In this document: one piece after another, positions 43,535 through 53,137 of the stretch | How the letters are laid out: each line of letters opens with the position of its first letter | Position numbering within the stretch: the stretch's first letter is position 1 | Origin: Alteromonas sp. C1M14 | Lineage (GTDB): Bacteria > Pseudomonadota > Gammaproteobacteria > Enterobacterales > Alteromonadaceae | Direction: 5' to 3' | Length of the DNA stretch: 64,000 bases | Assembly (NCBI RefSeq): GCF_018860965.1 | Contig: NZ_JAHKQF010000009.1 | Coordinates: 369,306 to 433,305 of the forward strand | The notes under the pieces: model-generated | What the model saw: only the letters and a program-made list of their open reading frames with translations | Told to the model about the DNA's origin: nothing | Database searches by the model: none | Translations under genes and position numbers: made by a program

Positions 43535-44188
43535 TTATGGTCGCTTCTTCAACAAAACAATGTCTTTTCCACTTAGTGTCACTTCAAAACCGTATTTTTT
43601 GCCCAAATAAAAGAAGGTTTCATCTGAAAAGAAGGAAACATGGGTTTGATCGTTTTTATAGTGCCACGTAGAAAACCCCTGTAACGAGGTGACGCGCTTG
43701 GTCATAAATACGAGTAAGCCGCCGGGTTTGATCAGCTGATTTAGTATATGTAGCTCTTTTGCTGGGGTGTGAAAATGCTCGATGGCTTCTGTGCAGGTAA
43801 TAAAATCATAATGACGGCCGTTCAGTACGGCAGAATCATTAGCATAAATGGGGTCGAACACGGTCATTGAATAACCTTCTTGTTCTAGAAGGCCAGCTAA
43901 AACTGCGGTGGGACCACAACCAAAATCCAGGCCTTGGGCTGGAAGGGAAACATTGGCTAGCACAGGGGTGATGGCGCGGCGAAGAAAGCGACAATAGCCT
44001 TCGTCTTCGGCATGGTTCTCATGCAGATCATATTCGCGTTTTTCACGGATTAATGATGGCAAGCTTTGAGGGTGAGCAAATACCAGTTTGCATTGCTGGC
44101 ATTGAAAAAACGGGCGGAACTTGTCCTCATGATAGAAGAGGATATGGTCTGATGCACACAAGGGGCAAGGAAACGTGAGGGTAGTCAT
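43535..44188 (-). CDS. Class I SAM-dependent methyltransferase with N-terminal zinc ribbon
   Basis: 217 residues. CPLC at 8-11 and CQQC at about 30-33 form a zinc ribbon, followed by a Rossmann methyltransferase domain with LDFGCGPTAVLAG, and FDPIYAN, and TEAIEHFHTP. The substrate is unknown. The two ribbons suggest a nucleic-acid or small-molecule target. It is downstream of the candidate sRNA and its terminator. Confidence 0.85.
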   Translation of the reverse strand: MTTLTFPCPLCASDHILFYHEDKFRPFFQCQQCKLVFAHPQSLPSLIREKREYDLHENHAEDEGYCRFLRRAITPVLANVSLPAQGLDFGCGPTAVLAGLLEQEGYSMTVFDPIYANDSAVLNGRHYDFITCTEAIEHFHTPAKELHILNQLIKPGGLLVFMTKRVTSLQGFSTWHYKNDQTHVSFFSDETFFYLGKKYGFEVTLSGKDIVLLKKRP

Positions 44189-44233
44189 AAGCGGCCTGTT
44201 TTTTACTAGCTTAAAACAAACAAGGCGAAAAAG

Positions 44234-44263
44234 AAAAAAAGGCGATGGCTCTCACCATCACCT
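44234..44263 (-). terminator. Terminator of the candidate sRNA
   Basis: Nine-base stem (one G-U pair) with a six-base loop and seven U, 45 bases before the methyltransferase ATG (minus strand). A long U tract makes it efficient. Confidence 0.85.
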
Positions 44264-44450
44264 TATTTGTCGTGTCTTTTGACACATCTCCCGTTATTAC
44301 ACTTTCGTGTAAGGGTGCTTGCTCTACTTTTTATTGTTGCTTACAGAGCAGTTATGAGTTCAAGGCCTTCCTGACACTTTATCCAACAATCCATTAATTC
44401 TTTTTATTGTTATTCTGTTTGTACTGTTTCAGCAACAGCGCCAAACCTGT
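44234..44450 (-). ncRNA. Candidate structured small RNA between cytochrome c4 and the methyltransferase
   Basis: A minus-strand transcript of about 217 bases is suggested. Promoter: TTGCTT (44479-44484), 16-base spacer, TATTAT (44457-44462). It ends with a strong hairpin AGGTGATGG/CCATCGCCT and a seven-base U tract (44234-44263). In between, hairpins with GAAA and AAAA loops are visible (stems TTACAC/GTGTAA and GTGTC/GACAC), plus a long-range ATTGTTG/CAACAAT pair. E. coli csrC sits between engB and yihI, the same interval, but only four GGA motifs are seen here, so it is not a clear Csr RNA. No reading frame of merit is present. Confidence 0.55.
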
Positions 44451-44530
44451 GAAGGCATAATACCTAAGTATGATAAAAAAGCAAGATGGTTTTCACAATT
44501 AATTAACAACTGTAAAAATTCATCGTACTT

Positions 44531-45154
44531 TTAATGTAATCCAGCTAAGTAATTGGACAAAATATCAATGTCTTCATCGGTTAACTTCATGGCGATATCA
44601 CCCATCATCCCGTTCATATCATTTGCACGCTGGCCTGAGCGGAACGCTTTGAGTTGGGCGGCTATATATTCAGGATGCTGGCCACTGATATCTGGGAATC
44701 CGGCTAATCCCATTCCACTACCGTCGGGGCCGTGACACGCGCTACATGAAGGAATACCACGTTCACCATCACCGCCGCGATATAGGGCTTGGCCTGCTTC
44801 AACGTAGTTTTCAGGGGTTTCCCCCGTTTTGGGTTCTTGGGAAGAGAAATAAGCCGCTACATCTTCCATATCCTGCTCGGATAGGGGCGCTGCCATCCCG
44901 TTCATCACCGCATTGTTACGGCCTTCTTCACCACCGGTCTGCGATGCAAGTTTGAATTCTTTTAGTTGCTTAACCAAGTAGTCTGCGTGTTGCCCTGCAA
45001 TATTAGGGTTCATTGGGATCATGGAGTTTCCGTCCATTCCGTGACACGCTGCACATACCGCAGATTTGGCTTTACCAGCTACAGGATCGCCTTCTGCCAT
45101 CGCACTTCCTGTAAAACCTAACGTCATACACACAAGCAAACACAGTTTTTTCAT
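44531..45154 (-). CDS. Diheme cytochrome c4
   Basis: 207 residues with a cleavable signal peptide ending SAMA|EG. Two c-type heme sites: CAACH (34-38) and CSACH (137-141), each in one of two similar domains, with methionine ligands in MNGM-type segments. It carries electrons in the periplasm, typically to cytochrome cbb3 oxidase. Divergent from engB, an arrangement seen in Pseudomonas and Vibrio relatives. Confidence 0.94.
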   Translation of the reverse strand: MKKLCLLVCMTLGFTGSAMAEGDPVAGKAKSAVCAACHGMDGNSMIPMNPNIAGQHADYLVKQLKEFKLASQTGGEEGRNNAVMNGMAAPLSEQDMEDVAAYFSSQEPKTGETPENYVEAGQALYRGGDGERGIPSCSACHGPDGSGMGLAGFPDISGQHPEYIAAQLKAFRSGQRANDMNGMMGDIAMKLTDEDIDILSNYLAGLH

Positions 45155-45331
45155 AATTAATCTCTATAAAGGATCAAACGGCTTTGTTGATATACGTGAT
45201 ATCATGCGTATTTTACACATTTAGCGCGTCAGAAAAACCTATTCCATAATAAAACTATGGTTTTATAAACTTTTTCTGATGAGAGTCAATTTAAATTAAA
45301 ATTAAAAACACATTATAGACGGATATATACA

Positions 45332-45946
45332 ATGACGTATTACACAAAAGCCAAATTTATCATGAGCGCGCCTGATATTCGGCATTTAAAAGAAGACAAG
45401 GGCATTGAAGTTGCTTTTGCTGGGCGTTCTAATGCTGGAAAGTCCAGTGCACTAAATACCCTGACACGGCAGAAAAACTTGGCAAGAACGAGTAAAACCC
45501 CAGGGCGTACTCAATTAATTAATATTTTTGAACTGGATGAAGATCGTCGCCTTGTGGATTTGCCGGGCTATGGTTTTGCCCAGGTGCCTTTGGCAATGAA
45601 AAAGAAATGGCAATTGGCCCTCGGCGAATACCTGCAAAAGCGCAAAAGCCTAAAGGGGCTGGTAGTGCTGATGGATATCCGCCATCCTTTTAAAGATTTA
45701 GATCAGGATTTAATCTTTTGGGCGGTAGAAGCTGGCTTACCGGTGTTGGCTTTATTAACAAAGGCCGACAAATTGAAATCAGGTAAACGTAAAGCCCAAT
45801 TAATGTTTGCCCGGGATGCTGCACTGGCATTTAACGGTGATGTGACAGTGCAAACCTTTTCTTCATTATCGAAAAGTGGAGTGAAAGAAGCCTCGGTAAT
45901 TCTGGATAAGTGGTTTGAATTAGAAAACGATAGCAACGAAGCGTAA
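45332..45946 (+). CDS. engB: Ribosome biogenesis GTP-binding protein EngB (YihA/YsxC)
   Basis: 204 residues. G1 GRSNAGKSS, switch [21 protein letters not shown] and TKADKL are present. Required for 50S assembly in most bacteria. It converges with polA and the intervening region holds Spot 42 RNA. Confidence 0.96.
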   Translation: MTYYTKAKFIMSAPDIRHLKEDKGIEVAFAGRSNAGKSSALNTLTRQKNLARTSKTPGRTQLINIFELDEDRRLVDLPGYGFAQVPLAMKKKWQLALGEYLQKRKSLKGLVVLMDIRHPFKDLDQDLIFWAVEAGLPVLALLTKADKLKSGKRKAQLMFARDAALAFNGDVTVQTFSSLSKSGVKEASVILDKWFELENDSNEA

Positions 45947-46000
45947 CTAGATTACAGTAGCAGACGGAAGGTATAGGCAGGTGTTAATTTTATACGGTCT

Positions 46001-46034
46001 AAAAAGAAAAAACCCCATCCAAAACGGATGGGGT
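46001..46034 (-). terminator. Second terminator downstream of Spot 42 RNA
   Basis: CCCCATCC/GGATGGGG stem with AAAAC loop. On the minus strand it is followed by TTTTTT-C-TTTTT, so it ends minus-strand transcripts; on the plus strand there is no T tract. It lies 145 bases past the Spot 42 terminator. Confidence 0.75.
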
Positions 46035-46178
46035 AAAGATTGAGAGAAAACACATAAAAACCATAGATAAGAGTAGCCACATACCCAATAAGTTCAAAAT
46101 AAACGAAAAAAAGTAAAATTAAATTTTAAATGCAAAGAAAATCAATTGCTTGGTCTATAAATACTTTTTTCTAGATAT

Positions 46179-46250
46179 AAAAAAACCCCGGTGAATTCAC
46201 CGAGGTTAAAGCAAAGGTTTGAAAACAGCTTTCTCACCTCTGTACCCTAC
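46179..46250 (-). ncRNA. spf: Spot 42 RNA (short form)
   Basis: On the minus strand, the sequence GTAGGGTACAGAGGTGAGA starts at 46250 and matches the highly conserved 5' end of Spot 42 RNA (GTAGGGTACAGAGGTAAGA in E. coli). It lies between polA and engB, the same position as in E. coli. A terminator (stem CTCGGTGA/TCACCGGG region with seven T, 46179-46205) gives a length of about 72 bases, against 109 in E. coli. The conserved region with its mRNA-contacting bases is kept; the middle is shortened. It represses catabolic genes through Hfq in E. coli. Upstream a TTGACT and a TACCCT-like element are seen, without a perfect spacing. GTACCCT/AGGGTAC inverted repeat straddles the start. Confidence 0.8.
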
Positions 46251-46361
46251 ACGCATAGGGTACAACAGAATCGTTAAAAGGCAAGTCAATAGTGTAATAA
46301 AATTACCAAAACTTGCTTGATTTCACTGTTATCTCACTTTTTTTGTAATCCAGTTACGAGT

Positions 46362-49115
46362 TTAGTGGGCTTCATCCCAATTGATTCCGGTGCCTGCCTC
46401 GACGTTTAGGGGCACGGATAATCCTGCTGCCTGCTCCATCAGCGACACGATATACGGCACGTAGTCATCCACTTTATCTTCTTTGATTTCAAACACGAGT
46501 TCGTCGTGTACTTGCATCATCATGTAAACTTCGTCTGCGGCTTCTTTGTTTATCCATTCATCAACCTTCAGCATGGCTAACTTAATGATATCCGCCGCGG
46601 TACCTTGCATGGGGGCATTGATTGCCGCTCGTTCCGCGCCTTTTCGACGCATCCCGTTGCTGGCTTTAATATCAGGTAAATATAACCGGCGTCCAAACAC
46701 GGTTTCTACATAGCCTTTTTCTTTAGCCAGTTCCCGGGTTTCGTCCATGTACTTAAGCACGCCAGGATAGCGTTCAAAGTACAAGTCCATATAGGTTTGG
46801 GCGTCATTTCTAGGAATATTAAGTTGACGAGCTAGGCCAAAAGCAGACATGCCATAAATCAGGCCAAAGTTTATCGCTTTAGCGCTACGACGTTGATCCG
46901 ACGTTACCTCATCAAGGGGCGTATCAAACACTTCAGCGGCGGTGGCTTTGTGAATATCTTTGCCTTCGGCAAAGGCTGACAATAGCCCCTTATCGTTTGA
47001 TAAATGAGCCATAATTCGAAGTTCAATTTGCGAATAGTCAGCGGCGACAATTTTAAACCCAGAACGAGGAACAAAGGCTTGTCTAACACGTCGACCGACT
47101 TCGGTTCGAATAGGGATATTTTGTAAATTGGGATCCGTTGACGACAAACGACCTGTGGCCGTTATCGCCTGATGGTAAGAGGTATGCACCCGACCGGTAC
47201 GATGATTGATCATCTTAGGTAATTTATCGGTGTACGTATTTTTTAATTTTGTTAGACCCCGGTATTCCATGATCATTTTAGGAATGGGGTAATCCAGTGC
47301 GAGTTCTTGCAATACCTCCTCAGAGGTAGAGGGGGCACCCTTTGGCGTTTTTTTAATGACTGGCAAGCTAAGCTTATCAAACAAAATTTGCTGCAATTGT
47401 TTCGTGGAGCCTAAATTAAAGGTTTCTCCTGCTGCTTCATGAACTGCGGTTTCCAACTCTTTAATTCTAAGTGCTAGGTCTTGGCTTTGTTGGCCTAGCT
47501 TTTGTGAGTCGATAAGCACGCCACGTTGTTCCATTCGCGACAATACACTTGCTAGGGGAATTTCAACGTCGAGCAACAATGTTTTAAGCTTTTCTTGCGG
47601 CTGGAGTTTTTCCCAAATTACCTGGTGTAATCGAAGGGTGATATCGGCATCTTCTGCTGCGTAGGGCGCTGCCTGTTCTAGCGGGATCTGGTTAAAGGTT
47701 AGTTGCTTGGCCCCTTTACCGGCAATATCTTCAAAATGAATGGTTTTGTGGTTAAGGTATGCCATGGCTAACGAGTCCATGTCATGCCGAGTGGCAGTGC
47801 TGTTTAGCACGTAAGATTCAAGCATCGTATCAAAGGCGATGCCTTGTAAATTTATATCGTAATTGGCCAGAACGTTTTTGTCGTATTTAAGGTGCTGACC
47901 TACCTTTTTTACGTCCTCGGATTCTAACAGTGGTTTTAACTGACTGAGTATACTGGCCCGGTCTAGTTGCGCTGGTGCATCGGGGTAGTCGTGACCAAGA
48001 GGGACATAGGCTGCTTCTCCCGGTGCCACACAAAACGAGACACCCACAATTTCCGCTTCCATGTAATCTAAGCTAGTGGTTTCAGTATCAAAGGCAACAA
48101 CAGGGGCCTTGTGTAGTTTTTCAAGCCATTGGTCAAACACGTCTTGGGTGCTGATGGTAACGTAAGAGGAGGTGTCAATTTGTGACAGGGTTTCAGTTGC
48201 CGGCGCCTCTTCATCGGCTTGTTCTGCGGCCTGCTCTGTGGAGACTTCAGTAAACCAACGTTTAAACTCATACTCGGCAAATAACCCAGCCAGCTTTCCG
48301 TTATCAGGTTCGTTAGGGGTCAAAGTTTGTGGCTCAAAGTCCATTTCCACATCAAGCTTTATCGTTGCCAGTTCATAAGACAATTTAGCTTGCTCTTCGT
48401 ATTCCTTCATTTTCGCCGCCATCGTCTTACTGCCCCGAAACGATAAACTGGCGATATCATCTAGGTTTTCATATATAGCGGCAATACCACCAATCCCGTT
48501 TAGTAAGGCTTGAGCACTTTTGTCACCCACACCGGGCACGCCGGGTATGTTGTCAACCTTGTCACCTTTGAGTGCTAGAAAATCGATGATGAGTTCCGGT
48601 GGAATACCGAACTTCTCTTTTACGCCATCAATATCCATGATCTGATTGGTCATGGTATTGATCAAGGTAACATGCTCATTGACTAACTGGGCCATGTCCT
48701 TGTCGCCGGTACTAATGAGGGTGTCTATGCCTTTTTCTGAGGCTTGGCGTGATAATGTGCCGATGACATCATCGGCCTCTACACCGTCTTCTACAATAAT
48801 AGGTAACCCCATGGCGGTAATAATTTCGTGAAGAGGCTTTATTTGCGAGCGAAGCTCTTCAGGCATAGGAGGCCGGTTTGCCTTGTATTGGGCATACATG
48901 TCGTCGCGAAATGTTTTACCCTTAGCGTCAAATACTACGGCAATATGGGTAGGATGATACTGACGTATCAAGCTTCTTAGCATATTAATAACGCCGTAAA
49001 TTGCACCTGTGTCCTGTCCCTTTGAATTAGTTAACGGCGGCAGACCATGGAAAGCGCGAAATAAATATGAGGATCCGTCTACCAGAATAAACGGCGGTTT
49101 TTTATCATCAGACAT
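46362..49115 (-). CDS. polA: DNA polymerase I
   Basis: 917 residues from the ATG at 49115 ([20 protein letters not shown]), chosen because this is the usual N-terminus; an in-frame upstream ATG at 49178 adds an implausible leader. Domains: 5'-3' exonuclease (1-290), 3'-5' exonuclease with [13 protein letters not shown] (about 345-360), polymerase with [15 protein letters not shown] and the final [12 protein letters not shown]. It fills gaps and removes primers. Confidence 0.97.
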   Translation of the reverse strand: MSDDKKPPFILVDGSSYLFRAFHGLPPLTNSKGQDTGAIYGVINMLRSLIRQYHPTHIAVVFDAKGKTFRDDMYAQYKANRPPMPEELRSQIKPLHEIITAMGLPIIVEDGVEADDVIGTLSRQASEKGIDTLISTGDKDMAQLVNEHVTLINTMTNQIMDIDGVKEKFGIPPELIIDFLALKGDKVDNIPGVPGVGDKSAQALLNGIGGIAAIYENLDDIASLSFRGSKTMAAKMKEYEEQAKLSYELATIKLDVEMDFEPQTLTPNEPDNGKLAGLFAEYEFKRWFTEVSTEQAAEQADEEAPATETLSQIDTSSYVTISTQDVFDQWLEKLHKAPVVAFDTETTSLDYMEAEIVGVSFCVAPGEAAYVPLGHDYPDAPAQLDRASILSQLKPLLESEDVKKVGQHLKYDKNVLANYDINLQGIAFDTMLESYVLNSTATRHDMDSLAMAYLNHKTIHFEDIAGKGAKQLTFNQIPLEQAAPYAAEDADITLRLHQVIWEKLQPQEKLKTLLLDVEIPLASVLSRMEQRGVLIDSQKLGQQSQDLALRIKELETAVHEAAGETFNLGSTKQLQQILFDKLSLPVIKKTPKGAPSTSEEVLQELALDYPIPKMIMEYRGLTKLKNTYTDKLPKMINHRTGRVHTSYHQAITATGRLSSTDPNLQNIPIRTEVGRRVRQAFVPRSGFKIVAADYSQIELRIMAHLSNDKGLLSAFAEGKDIHKATAAEVFDTPLDEVTSDQRRSAKAINFGLIYGMSAFGLARQLNIPRNDAQTYMDLYFERYPGVLKYMDETRELAKEKGYVETVFGRRLYLPDIKASNGMRRKGAERAAINAPMQGTAADIIKLAMLKVDEWINKEAADEVYMMMQVHDELVFEIKEDKVDDYVPYIVSLMEQAAGLSVPLNVEAGTGINWDEAH

Positions 49116-49208
49116 AGACTTTTTAATTGTGGGAACATGAAAGTCTGAAGGATGCCACAGGCAAGGGCGTAACGCCAATGAAGGAATGATCTCTTATCGG
49201 GGATCGCT

Positions 49209-49217
49209 TGTGGATAA
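49209..49217 (-). promoter_or_regulatory. Perfect DnaA box upstream of polA (1)
   Basis: TGTGGATAA, the reverse of TTATCCACA, 94 bases before the polA start codon and inside the GATC cluster. Confidence 0.7.
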
Positions 49218-49353
49218 CTTTGTGATCAAAACTCGATTTTTTGCGATCGTAACGTAAGATCATTTCAAATGGCATTTACTGAAGATCTTTAAAAATGAGG
49301 TCTTACAGGGATGTGATGTTTTATACCGTGAGTAACAAATTCTTCCTTGAAAA

Positions 49354-49362
49354 TGTGGATAA
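49354..49362 (-). promoter_or_regulatory. Perfect DnaA box upstream of polA (2)
   Basis: TGTGGATAA again, in the same orientation as the first, 145 bases further from polA and outside the GATC cluster. Confidence 0.7.
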
Positions 49363-49537
49363 CTTGGTGAATTGCTGATTTAGGGTTTAACCAAGTTGGG
49401 CAGATAATGTAGCATACTGATAACAAATTGTGACAGCAGCTTTTCAGAATTTTTTGGCTTTAAATTGTTTGTTTTTTAATCTTAAAAGATATAAGCCTCG
49501 TTATAGAAGGGCAGCAGACAGAAATAGGAGTGTTTAG

Positions 49538-50191
49538 ATGAAAAATGTAGCGGTAATTTTAAGTGGTAGCGGCGTTTTTGACGGTAGTGAAATCCACGAA
49601 GCTGTGATCACTCTACTGGCTATTCGCGAACAAGGGGCAAGTTATCAATGTTTTGCGCCCGATCGTCCACAGATGCATGTGATCAACCACCTAACCGGCG
49701 AAGTTGCGGAAGATGAAAGCCGTAATGTGTTAGTGGAATCTGCTCGTATTGCCCGGGGCGAAATTAAACCGGTGACTGAATGCAAGGTAGACGATTTTGA
49801 TGCGCTGATGTTGCCCGGCGGTTTTGGGGCAGCGAAAAATCTGTGTACTTTTGCCCTTGATGGCGCCGACTGCACTATCGACGAAGACGTACTTGCAGTA
49901 TGTAAAGCCTTTGCTCAGGCAGAGAAGCCCGCCGGTTACGCCTGTATCGCTCCGGCCCTTGCCGCTGCGGTTTATGGCAGCGACAGAAAGCTTACTATAG
50001 GCAACGATAAAGCGACGGCTGAGGGCTTAGAAGCATTAGGTGCTAAGCATGTAAATTGTGCGGTGGATGAAATTGTCATCGACACAGAAGCAAAACTGGT
50101 TACAACACCAGCGTATATGCTAGCCCAAGATATTCTTGAGGCGAAATCTGGAATCGATAAGATGGTAGAAACAGTCCTGGCTATGGATTAA
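49538..50191 (+). CDS. elbB: Isoprenoid biosynthesis glyoxalase ElbB
   Basis: 217 residues. SGSGVFDGSEIHEAV, ALMLPGGFGAAKNL and GYACIAPALAAAVYG are typical of the ElbB/ES1 branch of the DJ-1/PfpI superfamily, with a cysteine at the nucleophile elbow in GYACIA. E. coli ElbB has glyoxalase activity. AGGAG precedes the ATG closely. Confidence 0.93.
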   Translation: MKNVAVILSGSGVFDGSEIHEAVITLLAIREQGASYQCFAPDRPQMHVINHLTGEVAEDESRNVLVESARIARGEIKPVTECKVDDFDALMLPGGFGAAKNLCTFALDGADCTIDEDVLAVCKAFAQAEKPAGYACIAPALAAAVYGSDRKLTIGNDKATAEGLEALGAKHVNCAVDEIVIDTEAKLVTTPAYMLAQDILEAKSGIDKMVETVLAMD

Positions 50192-50274
50192 CGAAAGGGA
50201 CTTTCCCTTTCGTCTTCCTCACCGCATAATGGCAACAATCGCAGTGATAGAAAAACAATAAGGCTCAACGGAAT

Positions 50275-51726
50275 ATGCACTACCGTGCGATTGTACGCAT
50301 ACTCGGGTTACTGGTGGCGCTTTTTAGCGTAACTATGATCCCCCCCGCTTTAATTTCTCTGATCTTTCAGGATGGTAGTGGCCTTCCATTTATTATCGCA
50401 TTTATCCTTTGTGTGATTACCGGCACCTTTATGTGGTACCCCAATCGGTATCATAAGAAAGATTTACGCGCCAAAGAGGGCTTTCTTATTGTGGTGCTGT
50501 TTTGGACAGTACTGGCCAGTTTTGCCGCCATACCTTTTATTTTGCTTGAGCAACCTAGCATGTCCGTTGCCGATTCTTTTTTTGAATCGTTTTCTGGGTT
50601 AACAACCACAGGGGCTACGGTCATTGAAGGGATCGAGTTTTTGCCTCACTCGGTGCAGTTTTATCGACAGCAATTGCAATGGTTAGGCGGCATGGGGATC
50701 ATCGTATTGGCGGTGGCCATTTTGCCCATACTTGGGGTGGGAGGTATGCAGTTATACCGAGCAGAAACCCCAGGACCGGTGAAAGATTCTAAGATGACAC
50801 CGCGGATCGCTGATACCGCTAAGCATCTTTGGTACATCTATTTGTCATTAACTATCGCGTGTTGTGGTGCTTATATGTTGGCAGGCATGGGGTGGTTTGA
50901 TGCGGTTTGTCATGCTTTTTCCACCGTCGCAATTGGAGGGTTTTCCAATCATGATGCCAGTTTAGGGTATTTTGATAGCCCCATGGTAAATGTGGTGTGT
51001 TCGGTATTTTTAATGATTGCCGCCCTTAATTTTTCGCTTCATTATGCAGCGGTAAGTTCCCGTTCGTTTAAAGGATATACACGGGATCCAGAATTTAAAG
51101 CGTTTCTGTTTATTCAATTTATACTCATTTCAGTTTGTTTCCTTGTTTTAACCTTATCAGGCTATTATTCATCGGCTGAAGAGGCGTTGGATCAGGCGAT
51201 GATTCAGGCGGTGTCTATCAGCACAACGGCGGGTTTCGCTACCACGGATTTTTCTTCATGGCCTGCCTTTCTACCCATATTATTAATATTTTCTAGCTTC
51301 ATTGGGGGCTGCGCTTCTTCCACCGGTGGTGGTTTAAAAGTGGTCCGGGTGCTTTTGTTGTTCTTACAAGGAAAGCGGGAAGTTGACCGCTTGATTCATC
51401 CTAAAGCCGTTTACGCGGTGAAGTTAGGCGAGCGGGCCATGCCCGATAGAGTGGTCGAAGCGGTATGGGGGTTCTTTTCTGCTTATGCTATTGTCTTTGT
51501 CGTGATTATGATTGGCCTAATTGCAGCAGGACTCGATAATATCTCTGCTTTTACCGCGACGGCGGCAACACTAAATAACCTAGGGCCGGGTTTAGGTAGT
51601 GTGGCAGGCACCTATTCAGAGGTGTCTGATCCTGGAAAATGGCTGTTGGTGTTGGCAATGCTGTTTGGTCGACTAGAAGTCTTTTCGTTACTCGTGTTGT
51701 TTTCGCCCACGTTTTGGCGAAGTTAA
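50275..51726 (+). CDS. trkH: Potassium uptake protein TrkH
   Basis: 483 residues with about eight to ten membrane helices and the four pore-loop segments, e.g. SGLTTTGATV and CASSTGGG. It is the K+-translocating subunit that works with TrkA, encoded converging just 13 bases beyond its stop. Typical length 483-485. Confidence 0.95.
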   Translation: MHYRAIVRILGLLVALFSVTMIPPALISLIFQDGSGLPFIIAFILCVITGTFMWYPNRYHKKDLRAKEGFLIVVLFWTVLASFAAIPFILLEQPSMSVADSFFESFSGLTTTGATVIEGIEFLPHSVQFYRQQLQWLGGMGIIVLAVAILPILGVGGMQLYRAETPGPVKDSKMTPRIADTAKHLWYIYLSLTIACCGAYMLAGMGWFDAVCHAFSTVAIGGFSNHDASLGYFDSPMVNVVCSVFLMIAALNFSLHYAAVSSRSFKGYTRDPEFKAFLFIQFILISVCFLVLTLSGYYSSAEEALDQAMIQAVSISTTAGFATTDFSSWPAFLPILLIFSSFIGGCASSTGGGLKVVRVLLLFLQGKREVDRLIHPKAVYAVKLGERAMPDRVVEAVWGFFSAYAIVFVVIMIGLIAAGLDNISAFTATAATLNNLGPGLGSVAGTYSEVSDPGKWLLVLAMLFGRLEVFSLLVLFSPTFWRS

Positions 51727-51739
51727 TGGGTGTAGTGAG

Positions 51740-53119
51740 TTAGCCAAAGAAGAATGCACTGGGTTGGAATAGCTTTTCCACATCATTGATGTATTTCTTG
51801 TCTACCAAAAAGAGAATAACGTGGTCATTGGCTTCAATCACAGTGTCGCTGTGAGCGATGATCACATGGTCTTCTCGAACCACCGCACCAATAGTAGTGC
51901 CTGGCGGTAATTTAATACTGCCAATTTCTCTTCCTACCACTTTTGAGGTGTTTTTATCGCCATGGGCGATGGCTTCTATGGCTTCTGCTGCTCCCCGACG
52001 AAGTGAATAAACATTCACAATATCACCACGACGAATATGGGTAAGTAACGCCGAAATCGTGGCTTGCTGGGGAGAGAAAGCAATGTCGATTTCTCCACCT
52101 TGAACAAGATCTACATAAGCACTGCGCTGAATAAGTACCATGGCTTTTTGGGCGCCCATTCGCTTAGCTAGCATGGCTGACATAATGTTAGCTTCGTCAT
52201 CATTGGTAACGGCAATAAAGGCATCGACCTGATCAATACTTTCTTCGTTTAGCAGTTCAGGATCAGACGCATCGCCGGAGAACACAATGGTCTTATCTAA
52301 GTTTGCAGACAGGTATTGGGCGCGTTTGGGACTGTACTCGATAAGTTTAACGTTATGTTTATGCTCTAAACGCTTGGCAAGGCCCGCTCCAATAAGCCCA
52401 CCACCGGCAATCATGATCCGTTTGTATGATGACTCAAGCTTTTGTAGTTCGCTCATTACCGCACGAATATGTTTGGTTGCAGCAATAAAGAAGACTTCAT
52501 CATCGGCTTCAATTACCGTGGTGCCTAGCGGACGAATAGGGCGCCCTCGGCGATATATCGCCGCTACCCGTGTTTCTACGTTGGGCATATGTTCTTTTAA
52601 TGCTGAGAGGGCATGGCCCACCAGCAAGCCGCCGTAGTAGGCTTTTACCGCAACGAGGCTTGCCTTGCCTTCAGCAAACTCCACAACCTGCAAAGCGCCA
52701 GGGTAGTCGATAAGACGTTTTATTGCTGTTGTGACCAGTTGCTCAGGAGCGATAATGTGGTCAACGGGGATATTTTGTTCTTTGTACAGCTGGGCCTGAT
52801 AAATAATGTATTGTTCGCTACGCACCCGGGCTATCTTTGTGGGGGTTTTAAATAGACTGTAAGCCACCTGACATGCAAGCATATTGCTTTCATCACTGTT
52901 TGTTACAGCTATAAGCATATCGGCATCTTCTGCACCGGCTTTTTTTAAAATATCAGGGTGAGAGCCAACGCCTTCGACAACTTGAAGGTCGAGTCTGTCC
53001 TGCAACGCGCGCAAAATGGTGGGATCAGAATCAATGACGGTAATCTCGTTCTTTTCACCAACCAGGTTTTCCGCAAGGGTACCGCCAACCTGTCCGGCAC
53101 CAAGAATGATGATTTTCAT
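51740..53119 (-). CDS. trkA: Trk potassium system NAD-binding protein TrkA
   Basis: 459 residues. Two RCK modules, each with a Rossmann fold ([19 protein letters not shown] and [17 protein letters not shown]) plus a C-terminal RCK-C domain. It gates TrkH in response to nucleotides. It follows rsmB by 18 bases, the E. coli order rsmB-trkA. Confidence 0.96.
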   Translation of the reverse strand: MKIIILGAGQVGGTLAENLVGEKNEITVIDSDPTILRALQDRLDLQVVEGVGSHPDILKKAGAEDADMLIAVTNSDESNMLACQVAYSLFKTPTKIARVRSEQYIIYQAQLYKEQNIPVDHIIAPEQLVTTAIKRLIDYPGALQVVEFAEGKASLVAVKAYYGGLLVGHALSALKEHMPNVETRVAAIYRRGRPIRPLGTTVIEADDEVFFIAATKHIRAVMSELQKLESSYKRIMIAGGGLIGAGLAKRLEHKHNVKLIEYSPKRAQYLSANLDKTIVFSGDASDPELLNEESIDQVDAFIAVTNDDEANIMSAMLAKRMGAQKAMVLIQRSAYVDLVQGGEIDIAFSPQQATISALLTHIRRGDIVNVYSLRRGAAEAIEAIAHGDKNTSKVVGREIGSIKLPPGTTIGAVVREDHVIIAHSDTVIEANDHVILFLVDKKYINDVEKLFQPSAFFFG

Positions 53120-53137
53120 TAATACCTTTGAAACTTT

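Larger units (their letters stand above)
49116..49537. promoter_or_regulatory. polA upstream region with DnaA boxes and Dam-site cluster
   Basis: No gene is seen in these 420 bases between the divergent polA and elbB genes. It contains two perfect DnaA boxes TGTGGATAA (49209-49217 and 49354-49362) in the same orientation and six GATC sites (49188, 49202, 49224, 49245, 49258, 49284) within 100 bases. A link between replication initiator level and polA expression, or titration of DnaA, is plausible but not shown. Confidence 0.7.

Noticed and set aside
44234..44450. CsrB/CsrC-type RNA
   Set aside because: Only four GGA motifs, few in hairpin loops; the position alone is not enough to name it csrC.
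46001..46034. Terminator of engB (plus strand)
   Set aside because: There is no T tract on the plus strand; the T-rich side is on the minus strand.
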